Positions 1 through 6,720 of a stretch of DNA of 14,425 bases are shown here, piece by piece (position 1 is the stretch's first letter; each line of letters opens with the position of its first letter). This DNA is from JBOGGN01 sp050744165. GTDB taxonomy: Bacteria > Actinomycetota > Acidimicrobiia > Acidimicrobiales > Palsa-688. The DNA is taken from positions 1-14,425 of the forward strand of contig JBOGGN010000407.1 in NCBI GenBank assembly GCA_050744165.1, written 5' to 3'. A program made the position numbers and the translations under genes. Under the pieces are notes generated by a model. It made no database searches, was not told where the DNA came from, and worked only from the letters and a program-made list of their open reading frames with translations.

Positions 1-5
1 ATCAG

Positions 6-809
6 CTAGACAGCCAGCAGGCGTTCGAGGTGGACGACGGTTGCCGCCCACGCCTCTGACGAGGGGTCGATCAGCTCCATGTGGGCGACATCCGCCAGCT
101 CAATGAGGGTCACCGGGTCGCCGGCGGCGGCGGCCCGCTCCACATAGCCCTGGCTGAGCGAGAGAGGCACGGCGGCGTCGACGGCGCCGTGGACGAGCAC
201 TTGGGGCACGTTCAGGGGCAAAAGGGCGGCCGGATCGGTTGCGGCGTAGCGCTCCGGATAGCGGTCAGGGCCGCCGCCCAGCAACCGACCGACCGCTCCG
301 CCGCCGAGCCCCTGACGCCAGGCCTCCGCCAGGTTGCACACCGGCGCCAGGCCAACCGCCCCACGCAGCTTCAGCGGTCCTTCCTTCCGAGAGGCTCCGG
401 GGGCGTGGGGAGGCATTTTCCAACGTCCTGCAGACCACAGCGCCAGGTGCCCGCCTGCCGAGTGGCCAACCACGACGGTGCGGCCCAGGTCGAGGGCGTG
501 CGCCGCCGCCAGCTCACGCAGGTAGTCAATCCCGCCGCCCACGTCCTCGAAGGTGCCCGGCCAGCCGCCGGGCGGGACGGTGCCTACCCGTCGGTACTCG
601 AGGTTCCAGGCGGCCCAACCCCGTTTGGTGAGGTCCTCAGCCAGGTCACGCATCAGGCCGAGGCCGTAGACGGCCCGCCAGAAGCCGCCATGAAGCAGCA
701 CGACGACGGGCCAGCCGCCAGCTGGGGCCGGCTGGTCGGGCAACCACAGGTCCCCATGCTGGCTGTGGCGCTTGCCGTAAGCGAGGCGCAGGCGGGCCAC
801 GGCGGGCAC
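6..809 (-). CDS. alpha/beta hydrolase, probable esterase/lipase-like (267 aa)
   Basis: This is an alpha/beta-hydrolase-fold enzyme of the HSL/BD-FAE-like carboxylesterase type, probably cytosolic, hydrolysing an ester or amide of unknown identity. The visible core is complete: an oxyanion-hole motif HGGFW at residues 40-44, the nucleophile elbow GHSAGG with Ser117, an acid Asp211 in the GAVDAAVP loop, and a catalytic His243 in DVAHMELIDP. Length (267 aa) is normal and no signal peptide is seen. The start is GTG at 809; a second in-frame GTG lies at 800, and neither has a convincing Shine-Dalgarno, so the N-terminus is uncertain by a few residues. It is transcribed divergently from the acyltransferase starting at 849. 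The fold is clear; the substrate cannot be told from sequence. A kynurenine-formamidase-like role is one possibility. Confidence 0.85.
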   Translation of the reverse strand: MPAVARLRLAYGKRHSQHGDLWLPDQPAPAGGWPVVVLLHGGFWRAVYGLGLMRDLAEDLTKRGWAAWNLEYRRVGTVPPGGWPGTFEDVGGGIDYLRELAAAHALDLGRTVVVGHSAGGHLALWSAGRWKMPPHAPGASRKEGPLKLRGAVGLAPVCNLAEAWRQGLGGGAVGRLLGGGPDRYPERYAATDPAALLPLNVPQVLVHGAVDAAVPLSLSQGYVERAAAAGDPVTLIELADVAHMELIDPSSEAWAATVVHLERLLAV

Positions 810-834
810 CGTAGCCGGAGGGGGTGAGCTGGCC

Positions 835-840
835 TAGCCT
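835..840 (+). promoter_or_regulatory. putative -10 box of a leaderless promoter
   Basis: TAGCCT fits the actinobacterial -10 consensus TANNNT. It ends 8 bases before the GTG at 849, so transcription would begin at or beside the start codon. No clear -35 hexamer is seen. The short divergent spacer leaves little room for another promoter. Confidence 0.35.
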
Positions 841-848
841 GCCGGGCC

Positions 849-1511
849 GTGTTCGCACCTGCCGACCTGCACCCACGTGTGCGCCGGCTGGCCTCCGACG
901 CGATCAACCGGGCGTGGGCGTGGATAGCCACGGTGGGTTGCATCGGCCCTGACGACGCGGCCGGGCGGCGGTTTGGGGCGATGGGGTGGGCGAGCTGCAT
1001 TTGTTTCCCGCCCGGGTCGGTGTTCGGCGAGGGCGGCATCGAGATCGGGAGCCAGACGCTGATCGGGCCATTTGTCAGCCTGGCGGCGGGTATGCCCGGC
1101 CAGCCGCCCCGTCGACGTGACGAGCCGCCAGTGGTGGTGATCGGCGACCGCTGCAGCATCGGCCGGGGGTCGTCGATCGTGGGACTCCGCGGCATCGAGA
1201 TCGGCGACGACGTCGCCGTGGCGCCCTACGTGTACATCACGGACCACAACCACGCCTATGAGGACCTGACTGTGCCCATCGCCGGGCAGCCGCCCGTCGA
1301 CGGGCCGGTGCGGATCGGCTCGGGATCGTGGCTCGGGACTGGCGTCGTCGTCCTGCCGGGCAGCGACATCGGCTGCCACGTGGCGGTGGCCGCGGGGTCG
1401 GTGGTGCGGGGGCACGTGCCCGACCGCTGCGTGGTGGCCGGGGCGCCGGCGCGGGTCGTGCGGCGGTACGAAGAAGGACAAGGATGGGACCCACCGCTCC
1501 GCCGCCCCTGA
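849..1511 (+). CDS. left-handed beta-helix (hexapeptide-repeat) acyltransferase (220 aa)
   Basis: This is a probable CoA-dependent O-acyltransferase of the maltose/nodulation O-acetyltransferase group, cytosolic and likely trimeric. Hexapeptide repeats of the [IV]GxxxxI type run through residues about 62-190 (IEIGSQT, VVIGDRCSIG, IEIGDDVAV, VRIGSGSWLG). The loop DHNHAYED at 132-139 is where the catalytic histidine of this family sits, and the C-terminal VVAGAPARVVRRY closing strand is typical. The N-terminal 55 residues are more variable. GTG 849 is the first start after an in-frame stop at 825. It has no Shine-Dalgarno at usable distance but lies 8 bases after a TAGCCT -10 box, consistent with a leaderless message. 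The next gene begins 29 bases downstream. The acyl acceptor (sugar, cell-wall or other small molecule) is unknown. Confidence 0.88.
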   Translation: MFAPADLHPRVRRLASDAINRAWAWIATVGCIGPDDAAGRRFGAMGWASCICFPPGSVFGEGGIEIGSQTLIGPFVSLAAGMPGQPPRRRDEPPVVVIGDRCSIGRGSSIVGLRGIEIGDDVAVAPYVYITDHNHAYEDLTVPIAGQPPVDGPVRIGSGSWLGTGVVVLPGSDIGCHVAVAAGSVVRGHVPDRCVVAGAPARVVRRYEEGQGWDPPLRRP

Positions 1512-1540
1512 CGGAGCTCGCTTAGCTCAAGAGGGAGCCC

Positions 1541-1981
1541 ATGAGCGACGACACTGACCCGGCCTCTCTGCTGACCGACTCGGTGCGCCGGGCCTTGACC
1601 GCTGGCCACCTGGCCCATCTGGTGACCCTCGGCACCGGCGGCGATCCCCAGGTCACGCTGGTCTGGGTCGGCCTAGAGAACAACGAGATCGTGGCGGCCC
1701 ACCTCGGCGCCTGGCAAAAGGTGAGGAACATCCGCCGAGACCCCCGGGTCGTGCTCTCCATGGAGACCGGGCAGCGCAACGAGATGGGGCTCGACGAGTA
1801 CCTCGTCATCCACGGGCGGGCCCGGATCACCGAGGGCGGAGCGCCGGAGGTGCTGCAGAAGCTGGCTTGGGTCTACATCGGGCCCGACGTCAAGTTCCCG
1901 CCTATGGACGACCCGCCTCCCGGGTACGTCACGCGGATCACGCCGGAGCGGGTCGCCGGCGTGGGGCCCTGGAAGGCCTAG
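1541..1981 (+). CDS. PPOX-class flavin/F420-dependent oxidoreductase (146 aa)
   Basis: This is a small split-beta-barrel protein of the pyridoxamine-5'-phosphate-oxidase-like superfamily, probably the F420-dependent branch common in Actinomycetota. It would bind F420 or a flavin as a dimer and reduce or oxidise an unknown small molecule in the cytosol. Diagnostic stretches are LVTLGTGGDPQVTLVWVG near residues 27-44 and WQKVRNIRRDPRVVLSME at 58-75, the N[IL]xRDPRV motif being typical of the family. The ATG at 1541 follows a good ribosome binding site, GAGGGAG at 1531-1537. The gene lies 29 bases after the acyltransferase on the same strand and may be co-transcribed. The cofactor assignment is from family resemblance; FMN or heme-binding relatives exist. 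Confidence 0.85.
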   Translation: MSDDTDPASLLTDSVRRALTAGHLAHLVTLGTGGDPQVTLVWVGLENNEIVAAHLGAWQKVRNIRRDPRVVLSMETGQRNEMGLDEYLVIHGRARITEGGAPEVLQKLAWVYIGPDVKFPPMDDPPPGYVTRITPERVAGVGPWKA

Positions 1982-2008
1982 GGCCGTAGCGGAATCGGCG
2001 TCCACTGA

Positions 2009-2022
2009 CGAACGTATGTTCC
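2009..2022 (+). promoter_or_regulatory. LexA-binding SOS box in front of alkB
   Basis: CGAACGTATGTTCC matches the Gram-positive/actinobacterial LexA operator CGAAC-N4-GTTCG at 9 of the 10 specified bases; only the last base departs. The central GAAC-N4-GTTC palindrome is perfect. It lies 25 bases before the alkB ATG and just upstream of a -10 box, where a bound repressor would block RNA polymerase. A DNA-repair gene directly downstream makes the call biologically coherent. Confidence 0.75.
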
Positions 2023-2033
2023 ACCGGCCCGCA

Positions 2034-2039
2034 TAGACT
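2034..2039 (+). promoter_or_regulatory. putative -10 box of the alkB promoter (leaderless)
   Basis: TAGACT matches TANNNT and ends 7 bases before the ATG at 2047. Transcription would then start at the ATG itself, giving a leaderless mRNA. There is no Shine-Dalgarno upstream of the ATG, which fits. The SOS box occupies the -35 region. Confidence 0.5.
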
Positions 2040-2046
2040 GGGCTCC

Positions 2047-2673
2047 ATGTTCGAGGTGCAGGGCTCCCTGCTGGATCTGGGTGACGTCCCACAGCCGGGC
2101 CCACTCGGAACTTCGGTGACTCGCACCGAGCTCAGCGACGGCGCATGGGTCGACCTGCGGCGCGGATGGATGACGGGATCGCAGCCGCTGTTCGACCGCC
2201 TCGCCGCCGAGGTGCCCTGGGTCGCCGAACGGCGGCACATGTACGAGCGAATGATCGACGTGCCCCGGCTGGTGTGCTTCTTCGCCGAAGATGCCCGGCT
2301 TCCCGACCCGGCGCTGGTCGGCGCCCGAGCCGTGCTGGACGAGCACTACGGGGACGAACTTGGCGAACCGTTCGCCACCGTCGGCATGTGCCTGTATCGG
2401 GACGGCAACGACAGCGTCGCCTGGCACGGCGACACCATCGGCCGCGGTTCCACCGAGGACACGATGGTGGCGATCCTCTCCCTCGGCAGCCCGAGGACAC
2501 TTCGGCTCCGGCCTCGGATGGGCGGGACCAGTCTCGGTTTCCAGCTCAACACTGGGGACCTGCTGGTCATGGGTGGCAGCTGCCAGAGGACCTGGCAGCA
2601 CTCGATTCCCAAGACGACCAAGGCGGCGGGGGCCCGCATCAGCGTGCAGTTCCGGCCAGCAGGTGTCCGCTGA
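2047..2673 (+). CDS. alkB: AlkB-type alpha-ketoglutarate- and Fe(II)-dependent dioxygenase (208 aa)
   Basis: This is a DNA/RNA alkylation-repair dioxygenase that would oxidatively remove methyl groups from N1-methyladenine and N3-methylcytosine, using 2-oxoglutarate and O2. The double-stranded beta-helix iron triad is visible: His127 and Asp129 in VAWHGDTIG, and His185 in TWQHSIPK. The 2-oxoglutarate-binding arginines are Arg197 and Arg203 in GARISVQFRP. The substrate-lid motif CLYRDGNDSVAWHGD (115-129) is the form usual in actinobacterial AlkB proteins, which carry Cys where E. coli AlkB has Asn. Length is typical. The ATG has no Shine-Dalgarno but sits 7 bases after a TAGACT -10 box and 25 bases after a strong SOS box, so the gene is probably a LexA-regulated, leaderless single-gene unit. 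It is unrelated to the cobalamin operon downstream. Confidence 0.93.
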   Translation: MFEVQGSLLDLGDVPQPGPLGTSVTRTELSDGAWVDLRRGWMTGSQPLFDRLAAEVPWVAERRHMYERMIDVPRLVCFFAEDARLPDPALVGARAVLDEHYGDELGEPFATVGMCLYRDGNDSVAWHGDTIGRGSTEDTMVAILSLGSPRTLRLRPRMGGTSLGFQLNTGDLLVMGGSCQRTWQHSIPKTTKAAGARISVQFRPAGVR

Positions 2674-2685
2674 GGTTCAAGATGC

Positions 2686-2706
2686 TCGTTCACGCGGGGT
2701 GAACGA
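2686..2706. repeat. perfect 8-bp inverted repeat between alkB and the riboswitch
   Basis: The arms TCGTTCAC and GTGAACGA are perfectly complementary and separated by GCGGG. The repeat lies 13 bases after the alkB stop and just upstream of the cobalamin aptamer. As RNA it would form a stable hairpin, but no T-run follows, so it is not a classical intrinsic terminator. It could be an alkB mRNA 3' end, an operator, or a 5' arm of the riboswitch transcript. Confidence 0.6.
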
Positions 2707-2717
2707 TCGTCGAGCGA

Positions 2718-2822
2718 TACCATCGCCGAACTGTCCGAGCAGGCAACCCGGTGCGAGTCCGGGGCCGCACGCACTGTGACCGGCCACCTGCTGTTAGGAG
2801 ACCACAGCCAGCACCGGCCCGG
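2718..2822 (+). promoter_or_regulatory. cobalamin riboswitch (B12 element), compact form
   Basis: The conserved B12-box core is recognisable: GGCAACCCGGTGCGAGTCC at about 2742-2760, then GCACTGTGA at about 2771-2779, and the closing AGCCAGCACCGGCC at about 2806-2819. A GCCG at 2725-2728 can pair with CGGC at 2814-2817 to close P1. The stretch between the ACTGT box and the closing AGCCAG is short, so the peripheral P8-P12 arms look reduced, as in the small cobalamin riboswitch classes. It directly precedes the first cbi gene, so high cobalamin should repress the whole operon. The boundaries are approximate. No terminator hairpin with a T-run is seen before the start codon, which favours translational or Rho-linked control. 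Confidence 0.82.
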
Positions 2823-2861
2823 ACGGTCGACAACCACGACCCCTCCCGAGCGTGCGAAACC

Positions 2862-3662
2862 GTGACGCCGCCAGCCGAGCCTGACCCGCCCGCCGATTCC
2901 AGACCCTGGCCTGGCCGGCGCCCCATCGACGACCAACCGAATGCTTCCGGGCGCCTCGTCGGCGTAGGCGTCGGCCCAGGCGACCCCCGCCTCATCACCC
3001 TGCAAGCCCTCGACGCCCTCCACCACGCCGACCGGGTCGTGGCCCCCAGCTTGGCCCCCGACGCTGTCGGCCGAGCCGAGTCCATCGTCCGCCAGGTCGC
3101 TCCAGACCTCTCCGTTGAGCGCCTGGTCTTCGACATGTCGCCCGCCGCCGACGACCGCCGGGCGTCGCACCTGCGAGCCAGGGCGGCCCTGCTCCCGGCG
3201 CTCGACGCCGGCGAGGAAGTGGCCTTCGTTACCCTGGGCGACCCCAACATCTACAGCACCTTCCCCGCCCTGGCCGCCGCCGTGATCGAGATTCGGCCGG
3301 CTACCGAGATCACCACCGTGGCGGGGATCATGGCGTTTCAAGACCTCGCGGCGCGAAGCGCCACCGTCCTGCTCGACGGCACCGAAACGCTGCAGCTGGT
3401 CACCGCCCTGGACGGCACCGCTGAGCTCGAGGCCGCCCTCGCCGATGCCGACCAGGCGGTCATCGTCTACAAGGGCGGCCGCCGGCTTCCCGACATTCTG
3501 AAGGCCCTGGCCGGCGCTGGCCGCCTTGACGAGGCGATCATCGGGGAGCTGCTGGGCCTGCCGGGACAGCGGGTCGCACCCGCCTCCGAGTGGCCTGACC
3601 AGCCCGCCTCCTACCTGGCCACGGTCATCGTCCCGCCCGCTGGCCGGAGCCGCCCACGGTGA
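2862..3662 (+). CDS. cbiL: (cobalt-)precorrin-2 C20-methyltransferase CbiL/CobI (266 aa)
   Basis: This SAM-dependent tetrapyrrole methylase transfers a methyl group to C20 of (cobalt-)precorrin-2, the first committed corrin methylation after cobalt insertion. The class III methylase signatures are present: RLVGVGVGPGDPRLITL at about 31-47, the GDPNIYSTF loop at 126-134, which is typical for C20-methyltransferases, and VAGIMAFQDLAAR at 153-165. The reading frame is open back into the riboswitch, but the only plausible start after the aptamer is GTG 2862. This gives about 30 Pro/Asp/Arg-rich residues before the fold begins. No strong Shine-Dalgarno precedes it, so the start may be held in structured RNA. 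The stop overlaps the next start by 4 bases (GTGA at 3659-3662), indicating translational coupling. Confidence 0.92.
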   Translation: MTPPAEPDPPADSRPWPGRRPIDDQPNASGRLVGVGVGPGDPRLITLQALDALHHADRVVAPSLAPDAVGRAESIVRQVAPDLSVERLVFDMSPAADDRRASHLRARAALLPALDAGEEVAFVTLGDPNIYSTFPALAAAVIEIRPATEITTVAGIMAFQDLAARSATVLLDGTETLQLVTALDGTAELEAALADADQAVIVYKGGRRLPDILKALAGAGRLDEAIIGELLGLPGQRVAPASEWPDQPASYLATVIVPPAGRSRPR

Positions 3663-4450
3663 TCTCCTTCGTTGGCGCCGGCCCCGGTGCCCCCGACCTC
3701 ATCACCCTCCGCGGCGCAGCGCGCCTGGCCGCGGCCGACGTTGTCATCTGGGCGTCGTCACTGGTCCCCGAGGCCCTCCTGACCCACGCCCGCCCCCAAG
3801 CCGAGATCCACGACTCGGCCGTCATGACCCTTGAGGACGTCCTCGCCCTCTACCAGCACCACCCCGACCCCGCCGCCATCGTCCGGCTCCACTCCGGTGA
3901 CCCGGCCCTCTATGGCGCCATCCAGGAACAGATCGACTGGTGCCGCGCCCACGACCGCCCCTTCGAGATCGTCCCCGGCGTGAGCTCCCTCGCCGCCGCG
4001 GCCGCCGCCGTGCAACGGGAACTCACCGTCCCCAGTGTGGCCCAGAGTGTCGTGGTGACCCGGCTGCCCGGCCGCACCCGCGCCTCGATGCCCAGCCGGG
4101 AAACACTCGCCGCCTTCGCCGCCATCGGCGCCACCACGGCGGTGTTTCTTTCTGCCGCCCGGCCCCACGAGCTGCAAGCGGAGCTGCTCGGCCCGACCAG
4201 CGCCTACCACCCGGCGACGCCCGCCGCCATCGTCATCCGGGCCAGCTGGCCCGACCAGCAGGTCGTGACGACCAGCGTGGGCCACCTGGCCGAGGACCTC
4301 GCGGCGACCGGGGCGACGACCACCGTGCTGGTTCTGGTCGGCCCCGCCCTCGACGCCGAGGCGGCCCGCAGCCACCTGTATTCGCCGGAGTTCGCTCACC
4401 GGTTCCGGCGCCGCTCGGCACCCGGCTCGACGGCCGGCCGCCCGGCATGA
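3659..4450 (+). CDS. cbiF: (cobalt-)precorrin-4 C11-methyltransferase CbiF/CobM (263 aa)
   Basis: This SAM-dependent methylase adds the C11 methyl to (cobalt-)precorrin-4. The family marks are clear: VGAGPGAPDLITLRG at 5-19, the substrate/SAM loop HSGDPALYGAI at 78-88, VPGVSSLAAAAAA at 105-117, and VVTRLPGRT at 132-140. All match CobM/CbiF rather than the C17 or C20 enzymes. The GTG start overlaps the cbiL stop. The last roughly 25 residues are Arg/Ser/Pro-rich and look like an unstructured tail. Its TGA is part of an ATGA at 4447-4450, which opens a 13-codon reading frame bridging to cbiD. Confidence 0.95.
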   Translation: MISFVGAGPGAPDLITLRGAARLAAADVVIWASSLVPEALLTHARPQAEIHDSAVMTLEDVLALYQHHPDPAAIVRLHSGDPALYGAIQEQIDWCRAHDRPFEIVPGVSSLAAAAAAVQRELTVPSVAQSVVVTRLPGRTRASMPSRETLAAFAAIGATTAVFLSAARPHELQAELLGPTSAYHPATPAAIVIRASWPDQQVVTTSVGHLAEDLAATGATTTVLVLVGPALDAEAARSHLYSPEFAHRFRRRSAPGSTAGRPA

Positions 4451-4488
4451 CCCCGACGCCGCCCCGTGTGACAGGTCGCCCGGCGTGA
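4447..4488 (+). other. 13-codon bridging micro-ORF between cbiF and cbiD
   Basis: An ATG at 4447 overlaps the cbiF stop as ATGA. It opens 13 codons (MTPTPPRVTGRPA) and closes with a TGA at 4486-4488 that overlaps the cbiD GTG as GTGA. The peptide resembles no known family. Its position suggests a translational relay keeping ribosomes moving across the 34-base gap rather than a functional product. Confidence 0.4.
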
Positions 4489-5540
4489 GTCAGAAGGGCC
4501 TGCGGAAGGGCTGGACGACCGGCACCTGCGCCTCGGCCGCGGCCAAGGCGGCCGTCTTGGCCCTGCGCACCGGCACCGCGCCGACCGGCGTGGAAGTGGC
4601 CCTGCCGAGCGGCGCCAGGGTCCGCTTTCCGGTCGAGTCGCAGGACTCGGCGACCTGCGTCGTGGTCAAGGACGCCGGCGACGACCCCGACTGCACCAAT
4701 GGAGCCCGGATGACGGCATCGGTCTCGTGGCGGCACCCTGGGGAAAATGCCTCGCTCCTCGTGGCCGGGCCCGGCGTAGGCACAATCACCTTGCCCGGCT
4801 TGGGACTGCCCGTCGGCGCGCCCGCCATCAACCCGGTACCGCGACGCATGATCCTGGCTGCCCTGTCGGAGGTGACCGAGCGAGCAGTCGAGGTCGTGTT
4901 CTCAGTCCCCGGCGGTGAGGACATGGCCGAGAAGACGACCAACGCCCGCCTCGGCATCGCTGGAGGCATCTCCATCCTCGGGACGACAGGCATCGTGCGC
5001 CCTTTTTCCACCGCTGCCTACCGAGCGTCAGTGGTCCAGCAGGTCGACGTCGCCGCGGCGCAGGGACAGACCCACATTGTCATGGCGACCGGAAGCCGCT
5101 CGGAGCAGGCGGCCCAACACCTGCTCCCCTCCCTCCCGCCGGTGTGTGTGATCGAGGTCGGGGACTTTTCGGGCATCTGCCTGCGCAGAGCGGCGCAGCG
5201 TGGCATCCGCCAGGCGACCTTCGTCGGCATGGCGGGCAAGATCACCAAGTTGGCGGCCGGCGTCATGATGACTCATTTCCACCGCTCGCGGGTTGACACC
5301 GACCTGCTGGTGACAGTGGCAGTGGAGGGCGGCGCACCGCCGGAGGTGGTGGCGGCGGCTAAGGAGACCGAGACGGCGCGGCACTTCTTCGAGGTCTGCG
5401 TGGCCGCCGGTTGCTTCGAGCCGCTGGCGGCTCTGTGCCGCCGGGCCGCCGCGGCCTGCCATCAGCACGTGGCCGGGGCCCTCGACGTCGACGTCGTCAT
5501 GGTCGACTTCGAGGGCCACATGGCGGTGGCCCGTGGCTGA
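4485..5540 (+). CDS. cbiD: cobalt-precorrin-5B C1-methyltransferase CbiD (351 aa)
   Basis: CbiD methylates C1 of cobalt-precorrin-5B and marks the cobalt-early (anaerobic-type) route, replacing CobF of the oxygen-dependent route. Signatures in order are RKGWTTGTCASAAAKAA at 7-23, VKDAGDDPDCTNGA at 61-74, NPVPRRMI at 116-123, GTTGIVRPFS at 166-175, and GMAGKITKLAAG with HFH near 248-266. The full family length is present with no break. GTG 4485 is the start because it sits just before the conserved N-terminus and forms a GTGA overlap with the micro-ORF upstream. The 3' end overlaps cbiET by 8 bases. CbiD works directly after CbiG, which is encoded two genes downstream in the same operon. Confidence 0.96.
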   Translation: MSQKGLRKGWTTGTCASAAAKAAVLALRTGTAPTGVEVALPSGARVRFPVESQDSATCVVVKDAGDDPDCTNGARMTASVSWRHPGENASLLVAGPGVGTITLPGLGLPVGAPAINPVPRRMILAALSEVTERAVEVVFSVPGGEDMAEKTTNARLGIAGGISILGTTGIVRPFSTAAYRASVVQQVDVAAAQGQTHIVMATGSRSEQAAQHLLPSLPPVCVIEVGDFSGICLRRAAQRGIRQATFVGMAGKITKLAAGVMMTHFHRSRVDTDLLVTVAVEGGAPPEVVAAAKETETARHFFEVCVAAGCFEPLAALCRRAAAACHQHVAGALDVDVVMVDFEGHMAVARG

Positions 5541-6720
5541 GCGGATCGTGGTCGTGGGGCTGCCCACGGCGGCAGCGCTGCCCCGGGCGACGCTGTACGC
5601 CGGCGGCCGGCGCAACCTGGAATCGGTCGCCATTCCCTCCGGCGCCGAGGTGGTCGAAATTGGCGCCGACCTCGAGGGCGCGCTGGCGACCATTGCGGCC
5701 CATCCTGGAATCGCCTGTGTCCTGGCCTCGGGCGACCCCGGGTTTTTCGGTGTCGGGAGAGCCCTGGCGGCGCGCTTCGGGCCATCGGTCCTGGAGGTCC
5801 GGCCTTCGGTCTCGTCGGTGAGCCTGGCCTTCGCACGCCTGGGCGTGCCGTGGGACGACGCCATGGTGGTGTCGGCCCATGGCCGGCCCCTCGTCGAGGC
5901 CGCTCGGTGCGCCGCCTCCGCCACCAAGGCGGCGGTGTTGGTGTCCCCCGCCAGCCCTCCCGAGGCGCTGGGCAAGGAACTGCTCGCCCTTGGCGCGACC
6001 GCGCCGAAGACCGAGGTCGCCGTGTGCAGCCGGCTCGGATTGCCCGACGAGCAGGTGACCCACACCAACCTCGAGGGTCTGGCGTCGGGGATATGGGACC
6101 CCTTGTCGATCGTGGTACTCCTCCGAGGCCCGGCCGTGGCGTCGCATCCCCGGTCGAGTTGGGGGCACCGTGGCGACCTGTACTGGGGCCGGCCTGAGGA
6201 CCAGTTCGAGCACCGCGGCGGGATGGTGACGAAAGGAGATGTCCGAGCGATTGTCCTGGCCAAGCTCGAGCTACCCGGCTGGGGCGTGGTCTGGGACGTC
6301 GGCGCCGGCAGCGGCAGCGTCGGCATCGAGTGCGCCCTGCTTTGCCCCAGCCTCCGCGTGTTCGCAGTCGAGCAGAACGACGAGGACGCCGAGCGGATCG
6401 CGGGCAATGCCCGGCGCCTTGGTGCCGAGGTCACCATCTGCAGGGGGTCGGCGCCGGCCTGCCTGGCGGGGTTGCCGCCCCCGGACCGGGTGTTCGTCGG
6501 CGGCGGCGGGCTCGACGTGCTCGACGCGGCGCTCGACCGTTTGGTCGCCGGCGGGCGGCTGGTGGCCACCTTCGCGGCGCTCGACCGGGCGGCCGCTGCG
6601 GCCGAGCGCCTCGGTGCCCTGGTGCAGGTCGCCACCAGCCGAGGCGAAAAGCTTCCCGATGGCGGGTGGCGTCTCGTGGCCGACAACCCTGTATTCGTCG
6701 TGTGGGGCCCACAACCATGA
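5533..6720 (+). CDS. cbiET: precorrin-6B C5,15-methyltransferase/decarboxylase, CbiE-CbiT fusion (395 aa)
   Basis: This is a bifunctional enzyme (CobL-like): the N-terminal CbiE domain (about 1-200) and the C-terminal CbiT domain (about 225-395) methylate C5 and C15 and decarboxylate the C12 acetate side chain. CbiE is shown by LASGDPGFFGVG at 64-75 and VSAHGRPL at 113-120. CbiT is shown by the joint WGHRGDLYWGRPEDQFEHR, then the Rossmann-type SAM motif VWDVGAGSGSVGIE at 253-266. The first strand of CbiE reads VVGLPTAAALPR, about ten residues shorter than the usual VVGIGADG...L stretch, so the canonical glycine loop is missing. The start GTG 5533 overlaps the cbiD stop, and the stop overlaps the next ATG as ATGA. 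Confidence 0.94.
   Translation: MAERIVVVGLPTAAALPRATLYAGGRRNLESVAIPSGAEVVEIGADLEGALATIAAHPGIACVLASGDPGFFGVGRALAARFGPSVLEVRPSVSSVSLAFARLGVPWDDAMVVSAHGRPLVEAARCAASATKAAVLVSPASPPEALGKELLALGATAPKTEVAVCSRLGLPDEQVTHTNLEGLASGIWDPLSIVVLLRGPAVASHPRSSWGHRGDLYWGRPEDQFEHRGGMVTKGDVRAIVLAKLELPGWGVVWDVGAGSGSVGIECALLCPSLRVFAVEQNDEDAERIAGNARRLGAEVTICRGSAPACLAGLPPPDRVFVGGGGLDVLDAALDRLVAGGRLVATFAALDRAAAAAERLGALVQVATSRGEKLPDGGWRLVADNPVFVVWGPQP

Noticed and set aside
1514..1528. Hairpin GAGCT-CGCTT-AGCTC after the acyltransferase as a terminator
   Set aside because: The stem is only 5 bp, there is no T-run, and the next gene's ribosome binding site follows immediately.
2751..2861. Upstream GTG start for cbiL at 2751
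   Set aside because: It lies inside the conserved riboswitch core, and the encoded residues show no family similarity.
6330..6716. N-terminal extension of the cbiGH frame
   Set aside because: This part is the shadow of the CbiT domain; the ATGA overlap at 6717 and CbiG homology set the true start.
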